DNA of 5,376 bases. Origin: JACQGD01 sp045628725. GTDB lineage: Bacteria; Patescibacteriota; Saccharimonadia; Saccharimonadales; Saccharimonadaceae. The translations under genes were made by a program, and so were the position numbers. Positions within the stretch are counted from its first letter, which is position 1. The number at the start of each line of letters is the position of its first letter. Shown here in pieces: positions 1 to 5,376 of this stretch. The notes under the pieces are model-generated. The model worked only from the letters and a program-made list of their open reading frames with translations. It searched no databases and had not been told where the DNA came from. The stretch is taken from contig JAZQPT010000115.1 in assembly GCA_045628725.1 (NCBI GenBank), positions 1 through 5,376 of the forward strand. Reading direction: 5' to 3'.

Positions 1-191
1 GACGATCGATTCGCCTTGTCAAAGCTGGCTTTGAATACGTACGGGATACCCAGCTTTTGGGTAACGCGGATGTATTCCTCGCAGCTGCGCATGGCGAGGT
101 CGCGCGATTCGAGGACGTTGATGCCGCCGAAGAGAACGAAGGGCTGATCGTTTGCACACAGAATATCTTTCGCTACTTTAATAGACGCCAT
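1..191 (-). CDS. kdsA: 3-deoxy-8-phosphooctulonate (Kdo-8-P) synthase, N-terminal fragment
   Basis: KdsA is cytoplasmic and condenses phosphoenolpyruvate with arabinose-5-phosphate to give Kdo-8-phosphate, the precursor of CMP-Kdo for LPS core and Kdo-containing capsules. Only the first 63 codons are present; the gene runs off the left edge. The ATG at 191-189 gives an N-terminus of normal family length. Visible signatures are FVLFGGINVLESRDLA (residues 18-33) and LGIPYVFKASFDKANRS (47-63); the K-A-N-R-S segment belongs to the substrate site in known KdsA structures. Asn25 stands where metal-dependent KdsA enzymes carry a metal-binding Cys, so this belongs to the non-metal class typical of gammaproteobacteria. 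The ribosome-binding site is weak (GAAAGATAAGT before the ATG). The preceding acyltransferase ends 74 bases upstream on the same strand, so kdsA is probably co-transcribed with the polysaccharide genes. It may be a second, cluster-dedicated copy, which cannot be judged from this window. Confidence 0.95.
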   Translation of the reverse strand, partial: MASIKVAKDILCANDQPFVLFGGINVLESRDLAMRSCEEYIRVTQKLGIPYVFKASFDKANRS

Positions 192-265
192 ACTTATCTT
201 TCTATATATCCAACATGAAAACTTAATGTTCCGTCCGCGTAAAACACGCTCCCGGAATTCCTGAG

Positions 266-1117
266 TCAACTATCGGTTTTCCAACCGTGAAGCTCGTCAT
301 TGGAAAATTTCTCTTTCCGACCCCGGTTCCAAGTCACGCCTGTCTTGACCACCTTGGCGGGAGATCCTGCAATGATAACGTGAGATTCGGTAAACGTGCC
401 ATTCACAAATGAATGTGCGCCAATAATGCTGTCATCAGGCACAACCGTTCCTTTGCTGATCAATGCTCCTACACCGACCCAAACGTGATCGCCGATAAAA
501 ACCGATTTCGGGGCATTGACGCGTATACGGCTTTCAATATCGACAACCGAGTGCGCGTCAGTCGTCCGAACCTCAACGTCGCGAGAAAACATGCACCATC
601 GGCCAATATGGACGTCGCAGTTTTCATCGCACAGCAAGTAAACGGACTGAAACGTCGTGTAATCGCCAATTGATACTGTCTGATTGCTACCCTTGATTAC
701 TATACGGCCACGGACAACGCAATTTGCGCCAACAACAACAGAGTTATTCTTTCCTCGAACCTCAAGACTTCCCTTGAACTTTGACCCAGAAGAAAATTTG
801 ACTTCGTTTCCTCTGCCAGAAATTGAAATTTCGCCACTTGCCTCAACGAGTCCATCAAGCAGTAATTTATTTTCTGGATCGCATGCAACCGCAACCTGTA
901 AACCAGCGAGACCTGATCCAAGCTGAGAATCGGAACTCTGGTTTAACTTGCCAGACAAATTACGGACGGCGTTCAGAGCACTGTAGAGAATTTGAATCAT
1001 AAGCCCCTTACCGACTTTTGCAGCATTTTTCACAAACCACCAAGAGAAATTAACCGGGTTTAACTTTTTAAGGAAACTAATTCTCTTCCCGACTATTTCA
1101 GGAAAAATCACGAGCAA
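266..1117 (-). CDS. Hexapeptide-repeat (left-handed beta-helix) O-acyltransferase with N-terminal extension
   Basis: This is a probable acetyl-CoA-dependent O-acetyltransferase acting on a capsule or LPS sugar in the cytoplasm. The translation is 283 aa from the TTG at 1117. From about residue 70 it shows imperfect hexapeptide turns ([I/V]-G/N-x-x-x-x) of a left-handed parallel beta-helix. The active-site block is CMFS (175-178) followed by RTTDAHS (184-190), with His189 the likely catalytic base. HVWVG (211-215) and the closing AGSPAKVVK (250-258) with TWNR are typical of polysaccharide-cluster acetyltransferases. It is a paralogue of the 2051-2689 gene, with roughly half of the last 90 core residues identical by eye. 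Residues 1-70 have no counterpart there and contain a basic, aromatic stretch (NFSWWFVKNAAKVGKG). The start is uncertain: the TTG at 1117 has almost no Shine-Dalgarno, whereas an in-frame ATG at 1000 (codon 40) follows AAGGGG and would give 244 aa. The frame is open upstream to the TGA of the preceding glycosyltransferase. Family assignment is firm; acceptor and acyl donor are inferred. Confidence 0.9.
   Translation of the reverse strand: MLVIFPEIVGKRISFLKKLNPVNFSWWFVKNAAKVGKGLMIQILYSALNAVRNLSGKLNQSSDSQLGSGLAGLQVAVACDPENKLLLDGLVEASGEISISGRGNEVKFSSGSKFKGSLEVRGKNNSVVVGANCVVRGRIVIKGSNQTVSIGDYTTFQSVYLLCDENCDVHIGRWCMFSRDVEVRTTDAHSVVDIESRIRVNAPKSVFIGDHVWVGVGALISKGTVVPDDSIIGAHSFVNGTFTESHVIIAGSPAKVVKTGVTWNRGRKEKFSNDELHGWKTDS
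1004..1009 (-). promoter_or_regulatory. Shine-Dalgarno-like AAGGGG before internal ATG at 1000
   Basis: On the minus strand AAGGGG is followed by CTT and then ATG (1000-998), in frame with the acyltransferase that can also start at TTG 1117. This is a better ribosome-binding site than anything ahead of the TTG (CCTGGAAATTG), so ATG 1000 is a serious alternative start giving 244 aa. It leaves the whole beta-helix domain intact. Confidence 0.45.
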
Positions 1118-1156
1118 TTTCCAGGTACACCATGGAAGAAAAGGCCAAAAAAAGGG

Positions 1157-2017
1157 TCACCTAGGAATTGTTGCTTTAATGCTAGCTAAAGTAAATTCTA
1201 GATTTTGGCTTACCCAATCATCGAACACATACGGTGTCCGCCGTAGCGTTGCTCGCTTGTCAAAATATTTCTCACGGTTATTTATTACGTTTACAATCCT
1301 ATTGGCAAGCTGATTTACGTTTTCGCCATATTTCATACCCGGCCAGATACCCCCGGGCATCCATCTTGGAGTAGTGATAACAATTTTTCCTGCACTCTGG
1401 GCCTCATAAACGCTGAGAGGCACAGCGGGGCTTACAGAAGCACAAAAGAGCGCGTCGATTCTTGCATAATCGTGAATTCCTGCCGCTCGCTCTTCATAAG
1501 TTCCTAAATATGCAAATGGTTTCAATGCACGCCCAATCAATAGACAATCGAAGTCTACTCGCTCACGAGCCAGCAAAACTGCCCGCTCGAATACATTAGC
1601 GCCTTTTCGCAAATCACGTCCCTCGCCACAAAAAAAACCGATTGTCGGCCGTATCGGCAACGCGTCTGGGATGTTAACCCCTCGGCGACTCCCTATAGGT
1701 CGTATCAGATATCTTCCTACGAAGCCCCTACGCTGCCATGCCCAATGCTGAACAGGATGGGTAAAGGACACGCCCGCGACGTGACGGTATATTTCCATAT
1801 CATGGTCCGCTAAGTCGTGAACTTGCACGACCGCCCTGTCGAGCCTTGGCACCCTCAGAATTTCCGTGGACCGAACGCATATCCAGCCCTTTGCATCATG
1901 AACTGGTTCGTCCGATGCAACGACGCCTATTTGAGAATAAACATCCTTGATATCCTCAAACAACCAACCTTTATTCTTGCAATATATATTTAAATCATTA
2001 ATATTAATAGAATACAC
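1157..2017 (-). CDS. GT4-like glycosyltransferase, short form
   Basis: This is a probable nucleotide-sugar glycosyltransferase adding a residue to the locus glycan in the cytoplasm. It is 286 aa, starting at GTG (2017-2015); an in-frame TGA lies three codons upstream, so no earlier start is possible. The C-terminal half resembles the donor-binding domain of GT-B family 4: KGANVFERAV (138-147) at the place of the usual K-G-x-x-x motif, DCLLIGRAL (157-165), and DALFCASVSPAVPLSVYEAQSAGKIVITTP (188-217), matching the family pattern D-x-x-x-x-P/A-S ... S-x-x-E-A-x-x-x-G. The N-terminal half is only about 120 residues; GT4 enzymes are usually 350-400 aa, so the acceptor domain is reduced. VVQVHDLADHD (63-73) and SFTHPVQHW (84-92) resemble the usual early histidine-containing loops. 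No signal peptide or membrane segment is apparent. It sits between two paralogous acyltransferases (33 and 39 bases away), suggesting one transcription unit. Donor and acceptor are unknown, and a diverged or inactive enzyme is possible. Confidence 0.75.
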   Translation of the reverse strand: MYSININDLNIYCKNKGWLFEDIKDVYSQIGVVASDEPVHDAKGWICVRSTEILRVPRLDRAVVQVHDLADHDMEIYRHVAGVSFTHPVQHWAWQRRGFVGRYLIRPIGSRRGVNIPDALPIRPTIGFFCGEGRDLRKGANVFERAVLLARERVDFDCLLIGRALKPFAYLGTYEERAAGIHDYARIDALFCASVSPAVPLSVYEAQSAGKIVITTPRWMPGGIWPGMKYGENVNQLANRIVNVINNREKYFDKRATLRRTPYVFDDWVSQNLEFTLASIKATIPR

Positions 2018-2021
2018 ACTG

Positions 2022-2025
2022 CCTC
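2022..2025 (-). promoter_or_regulatory. Shine-Dalgarno GAGG for the GTG start at 2017
   Basis: The minus strand reads AGTGAGGCAGT then GTG, placing GAGG four bases before the start codon. Together with the in-frame TGA just upstream, it supports GTG 2017 as the true start of the glycosyltransferase. Confidence 0.55.
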
Positions 2026-2050
2026 ACTAAATGAAGGACATGTTTTAACG

Positions 2051-2689
2051 CTACTCATCTTCGGATAGTGGCAGCAATTCACGCGTCCAGTTCACACGAT
2101 CTTTCACTTTTCTTGCCGGCACACCAGCGATCGCGACGAACTGCTCCGTAAAAGATCGATTAACAAACGCTTTAGCGCCGACAATAATATTCGATGCCAA
2201 GGTTACACCTTTGGAAACAATGACGTCCTTCCCGAGCCATACGTGGTTACCAACGGTAATCGACCCTGGCTTATTTATTCGTTTTCCGGTATCAGCGTCA
2301 ATTACCGAGTGGCTGTCGGTAGTGCGGATTTCTATTCGTGCTGAAAACATACAGTCATCGCCAATTGTGATCGACTGGTTCTCTCCTAAATATAACGTCA
2401 CACCTTGAAAGGAAGTGCCCGCCCCAACCCGGAGGCTTTGCCGCGCCCCGCGACTAATGTTTACGCCACCGATCAGCTTACAATTTTCGTTAATGACGAT
2501 CACGTTCGAGTTACCCTTTATACTGACCTTGAACGCCATCAAATCACTGTGATTCCCTAAATGAATACGATTGCCTTTCCCCTTGATTGTCAAAAGTTTC
2601 AGATCATATCGAGTCTCCGCCCCAACAAAGATTTGATTATCTGAATCATCTGAGTAGACTAGATTCAAATTTCTAATTGACTTACTCAT
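2051..2689 (-). CDS. Hexapeptide-repeat (left-handed beta-helix) O-acyltransferase
   Basis: This is a probable cytoplasmic acetyl-CoA-dependent O-acetyltransferase modifying a sugar of the locus glycan. It is 212 aa from the ATG at 2689-2687 to TAG. Nearly the whole protein is beta-helix: repeating short strands such as LTIKGKGNRIHLG, VSIKGNSNVIVI and SITIGDDCMF. The active-site block CMFSARIEIRTTDSHS (113-128) contains the likely catalytic His127. HVWLGKDVIVSKG (149-161), IVGAKAFVN (169-177) and AGVPARKVK (188-196) complete the family signature, and the protein ends in a short acidic tail (LSEDE). The 1117-266 gene is a paralogue with matching motifs, but this copy lacks the roughly 65-residue N-terminal extension. 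The ribosome-binding site is poor (GTTGGTTAT before ATG). The glycosyltransferase starts 33 bases downstream, and the stretch between holds several in-frame stops. Family assignment is strong; the acceptor sugar is not deducible. Confidence 0.92.
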   Translation of the reverse strand: MSKSIRNLNLVYSDDSDNQIFVGAETRYDLKLLTIKGKGNRIHLGNHSDLMAFKVSIKGNSNVIVINENCKLIGGVNISRGARQSLRVGAGTSFQGVTLYLGENQSITIGDDCMFSARIEIRTTDSHSVIDADTGKRINKPGSITVGNHVWLGKDVIVSKGVTLASNIIVGAKAFVNRSFTEQFVAIAGVPARKVKDRVNWTRELLPLSEDE

Positions 2690-2850
2690 ATAACCAACGA
2701 CCCAATCGAATTTAAAATTCCTGATACGAGTGAGAACGACAACTTACAGGCGCCGCTCAATCATAATTCCCTATTTTTCACTTCTTGCGCGAAGCGATCG
2801 CTCGTTTTTCTGCGTGGAACCTAGCCAAAATTATATCGATATACATTCTC
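2690..2850. other. Intergenic region, possible promoter or leader for the downstream operon
   Basis: This 161-base gap is the longest non-coding stretch in the window. On the minus strand it holds a perfect TATAAT (2835-2830) but no convincing -35 at 16-18 bases spacing. A 10-base palindrome AGCGATCGCT lies at 2793-2802, followed on the plus strand by CGTTTTTC; the stem is too short to call a terminator. There are two very short minus-strand reading frames: a 22-codon one from ATG 2846, and a 6-codon one from ATG 2764 preceded by AGGG, which ends in TAA in the same frame as the downstream acyltransferase. None of these is secure. The gap could separate the large Kdo-transferase gene from the acyltransferase-glycosyltransferase genes as a new transcription start. 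Confidence 0.3.
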
Positions 2851-5376
2851 TTACCATCCTCGCGTCTCGACAATAAAGTCAACTAGGTCTTCGACCTCAA
2901 CAACGTCGTTCCGGTCCGGTCTGAAGTAGCGACTGCTCTCAATATACGCATAGTAAAAAAGCTCATTGACGCCACGTCGGCGCGTGCGGTCCTTAATCGC
3001 AATCTGATCATTGGTTGCACCCCATCCGGCATAAAACGGCGCCCCGTAACAATGAACTGTTTTACCTGCCATCAATGCCTCGAACCCCATACCGGACGTA
3101 ACCGCATATACATCATCCACTAAGTCAAACAATGAATATGGATTCACATCGAATCGAATCGGGAAAATATTGTCTAAATTTTCTGTGAAATAGGCCAGAC
3201 GTTCATTGCTAAAGTAGCTCGACTTTCCGCCGCGTATTGCATCGGGATGTTGCTTTACGATAATGTCGCAATCTGAACGGTGACGGACGACATCATGAAG
3301 CATACGCTCGTACGAATGCTCGTCCGCCAGACCAGATTCAACCGACTGATCTCCGAAGCGCTGATCAACCAATAATATCTTTTTACGGCCGGGCGTTCCC
3401 AGCCTTAGAGGAATGTCCAGGGCATGATTGTATTTGGAAACCCGATTCGCCACGATCTTTTCGATTGCTTTGCGACTGCGATTTAATTGACTAGAGTTCA
3501 GATCGGGACCGTGCTCTAATAACCGTTGCAGGCGCGAAGGTTGGGTTGCATCATAGTAAGCGGTCGTGTCATCAATAATAATCGAAAGACCGGCTTCACC
3601 CGATAGACCAATATCCACGGATCGGATGAACCCGTCCTCAATTGTGAGCACGGGGCGCCCTAAGGATTTCGCGAGGCGACGTTGCTGGACCTTTCCTTCG
3701 GTCGGCTTGATGCCCCATTCAAGAAACACGTCGGCTGCCGCTATAGTTGCTAGCCCGGAGGTCTTGCTTGGAGACTTAACCAGACTCCGCGCGCCAATCA
3801 TCTGTCGTACATACATTGCAGTCGATTCGGTCGCCTTTCCGACGATATGTGATGCGACCACATCCACTTTTTCGCCGCTTAAGATTCTATCCATGGCACT
3901 CTTCCGCAGACCAATAGTAATTCCGTCCTCTATGACAGTAGCAATATTGGCCCTAATTCGTTCGGCCGCCTTTCCGTCAAAACCGCCGTTTGAGAAGTTC
4001 TGTACCGCCCACTTGAAGCCTGTTTCAGAGGGCACCCAGTCGCCAGAAAGCATCTGATCAAGGAATTCGACCAGTGCATCCGAAGTGTAGGCTGTAGGAA
4101 TTTCCATCCTCCCCCATATTGAGTCGAAGTTGTTGTAATTTACCGACAAAGCGCATTTATTCAGTAATACTGCCTCCAGCAACATAGTACTGTTAATTGA
4201 GACCACGGCGTGCGAATGATAAATTTCCTCTTCAGGACTCACAACGCGGAAGTTAGAGCTGCTAATCACAGCATTGCGCGCAAGTTCCAATCGAGTCTGT
4301 AACTCTGGTCCAAGTTCACAATCATTAGTTTGATCCAAGCGAATTACAAGCTGACAGTCGCTCTTCTCAACATATGCAAGTAATTCTTCCACTACCCTAA
4401 TTTGTATTGCAGATGCACTTTCCCCAGCAACTTCGCAACCAAATTTCTCAAATGCAAAGACAATAATTTTCTTGCCGTCGACCAGCCCGTGTAATTTGCA
4501 GTATTGCGCGCGACTTAAATCTGGTACGAAATTATTACAAGCGTCAAATTCGGGCGACCCAAGCACCACGATACGCTCATTCGGGTAACCACGTTCCAAA
4601 AAGATATCTCGTTGGTAGGTTCCCCATGCGAATACCAAGTCCGTAGTAGGGACGGAAGCCAGAGTTTCGCAATCCCGATAGAGAGTGTCCTTATCGAGGG
4701 ACGATGATTGAGGTGGGATCAAAATCCTAGGTATTTCCAATTCTTCACAAACATTAGAGATCATTCGCCCTACGGGCAATGAATCACATGTAAAGATGAA
4801 AGCCTTTATATGCTTGCGTAAGGGAATCAACCGACTCATCAACATTTTACGATATCGATCAGGATGCTCTGCTGCAAAGCGTTTAACCATTTTTCCGGTA
4901 ACGTCGTCTCCCTGTCTAATTATATCGAACGGAGCAAGTACGTAGTTTCGGTCGTCGTGCAGTCTAGAAATTAAATTATCTTCTTGCGCGCAGACGTCTG
5001 GGAGATAGAGGCATACTGACTTCTTGCCGGCAATTTTGCTTGCCAACTCCGGTCCGATTGTTTTCCGGAACCAACTCGGCGCCTGTGCCGATATATCAAT
5101 AACCGAACTATCTGCAGAAGTAGCATTGGCCCCCACCATTACGGCAACGGGCTTTTCGATCGTCGCAAACAACCTGTTCGTGGGAGAATCTTTTACTATT
5201 CTCAAAGATTTCTGTACAGATCGAGCTTTGATCATCGAAATGACGTGTTCGGCTTCTACCGTCTGCTTATAGAGGGGGTCCACATATACTGGGTACAGCA
5301 CATAGGCAGCTGCGAATACATCCTGCACACATAGCTTGCGCTGCCGGCGATCAAGACTTTGGCGGTCGTCTCCGAG
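2851..5376 (-). CDS. KpsC-type beta-Kdo transferase with an inserted GT-B-like domain, 5' end outside window
   Basis: The reading frame has no stop up to the right edge; the GTG at 5328 is an internal codon, because 16 further in-frame codons precede it. There are 841 visible residues, numbered here from the edge. Residues 1-50 match the end of a KpsC (Capsule_synth) module: VQDVFAAAYVLYPVYVDP then V-E-x-E. Residues about 120-446 look like a GT-B glycosyltransferase: FAWGTYQRDIFLERGYPNER and VVLGSPEFD (249-278), then INSTMLLEAVLLNK (394-407). Residues about 545-841 form a full KpsC module: EWG (553-555), EDGFIRS (580-586), VDQRFGDQSVESG (670-682), VKQHPD (707-712), TSGMGFEAL (760-768) and YGAPFYAGWG (777-786). 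KpsC modules are cytoplasmic retaining beta-Kdo transferases using CMP-Kdo that build the poly-Kdo linker of group 2-type capsules; related multidomain proteins can be polymerases for Kdo-containing glycans. The roughly 490-residue insert is absent from canonical two-module KpsC (about 675 aa). The kdsA gene in the same locus supports a Kdo role. It could be either the linker enzyme or a polymerase, so no gene symbol is given. Confidence 0.88.
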   Translation of the reverse strand, partial: LGDDRQSLDRRQRKLCVQDVFAAAYVLYPVYVDPLYKQTVEAEHVISMIKARSVQKSLRIVKDSPTNRLFATIEKPVAVMVGANATSADSSVIDISAQAPSWFRKTIGPELASKIAGKKSVCLYLPDVCAQEDNLISRLHDDRNYVLAPFDIIRQGDDVTGKMVKRFAAEHPDRYRKMLMSRLIPLRKHIKAFIFTCDSLPVGRMISNVCEELEIPRILIPPQSSSLDKDTLYRDCETLASVPTTDLVFAWGTYQRDIFLERGYPNERIVVLGSPEFDACNNFVPDLSRAQYCKLHGLVDGKKIIVFAFEKFGCEVAGESASAIQIRVVEELLAYVEKSDCQLVIRLDQTNDCELGPELQTRLELARNAVISSSNFRVVSPEEEIYHSHAVVSINSTMLLEAVLLNKCALSVNYNNFDSIWGRMEIPTAYTSDALVEFLDQMLSGDWVPSETGFKWAVQNFSNGGFDGKAAERIRANIATVIEDGITIGLRKSAMDRILSGEKVDVVASHIVGKATESTAMYVRQMIGARSLVKSPSKTSGLATIAAADVFLEWGIKPTEGKVQQRRLAKSLGRPVLTIEDGFIRSVDIGLSGEAGLSIIIDDTTAYYDATQPSRLQRLLEHGPDLNSSQLNRSRKAIEKIVANRVSKYNHALDIPLRLGTPGRKKILLVDQRFGDQSVESGLADEHSYERMLHDVVRHRSDCDIIVKQHPDAIRGGKSSYFSNERLAYFTENLDNIFPIRFDVNPYSLFDLVDDVYAVTSGMGFEALMAGKTVHCYGAPFYAGWGATNDQIAIKDRTRRRGVNELFYYAYIESSRYFRPDRNDVVEVEDLVDFIVETRGW

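Noticed and set aside
413..926. Two plus-strand frames (413-673, 684-926) and two minus-strand shadow frames
   Set aside because: They overlap the beta-helix acyltransferase coding region, and their translations show no motifs.
1098..1160. GTG overlapping the glycosyltransferase stop (GTGA) as the acyltransferase start
   Set aside because: That frame ends at a TGA after about 20 codons and is out of phase with the acyltransferase.
2780..2810. Palindrome AGCGATCGCT followed by TTTTT on the plus strand, as a terminator
   Set aside because: The stem is about 4-5 bp with a bulge or a tiny loop, and its orientation is opposite to every gene here.
2780..2846. 22-codon minus-strand frame starting at ATG 2846
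   Set aside because: It has a partial Shine-Dalgarno (AAGAGA) overlapping the end of the upstream gene, but it is too short, with no family resemblance or other support.
3566..4057. Plus-strand open frame of 163 codons
   Set aside because: It lies wholly inside the large Kdo-transferase gene on the opposite strand, whose motifs are clear; its translation has no recognisable domain.
5024..5272. Plus-strand frame of 82 codons
   Set aside because: Antisense to the large Kdo-transferase gene, with no supporting motif.
1..5376. JUMPstart/ops element, CRISPR arrays, tRNA genes, insertion sequences
   Set aside because: I looked for GGCGGTAG-like ops motifs, regularly spaced repeats, transposase motifs and tRNA cloverleaf signals and saw none.

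Overview
The window reads as part of a surface-polysaccharide (capsule or related glycan) locus of a Gram-negative bacterium. All five genes lie on the minus strand, so transcription runs from the right edge to the left. The best taxonomic clue is the kdsA fragment at the left edge. Its N-terminus has the FGGINVLESRDLA block and an early LGIPYVFKASFDKANRS block, as in the E. coli/Pseudomonas-like, non-metal KdsA class, which points to a gammaproteobacterium; the genus cannot be named. By hand count the kdsA part is about 53% GC. Sampled 60-base lines in the middle genes (781-840, 1021-1080, 1981-2040) range from about 23 to 40% GC, as is common in polysaccharide loci.

In transcription order (right to left): (1) 5376-2851, a large KpsC-type beta-Kdo transferase, open at the right edge. 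Its visible part holds the tail of one KpsC module, a roughly 490-residue insert containing a GT-B-like domain, and a complete second KpsC module. (2) 2850-2690, a 161-base intergenic gap. (3) 2689-2051, a left-handed beta-helix (hexapeptide) O-acyltransferase of 212 aa. (4) 2017-1157, a short GT4-like glycosyltransferase of 286 aa with a GTG start. (5) 1117-266, a second hexapeptide acyltransferase, paralogous to the first, whose start is uncertain (TTG at 1117 or ATG at 1000). (6) 191-1, the first 63 codons of kdsA, Kdo-8-phosphate synthase, running off the left edge. Genes 3 to 6 are separated by only 33, 39 and 74 bases and are probably co-transcribed.

The genes fit one pathway. KdsA makes Kdo-8-phosphate, on the route to CMP-Kdo. 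The KpsC-type protein would transfer Kdo in beta linkage, and its central GT-B-like domain may add a second sugar. The GT4-like enzyme would add another residue, and the two acyltransferases would decorate the glycan, most likely by O-acetylation. The most notable element is the multidomain protein: canonical KpsC has two Kdo-transferase modules joined by a short linker, whereas here a third, apparently glycosyltransferase-like domain sits between them. The substrates and the polymer structure cannot be read from the sequence.
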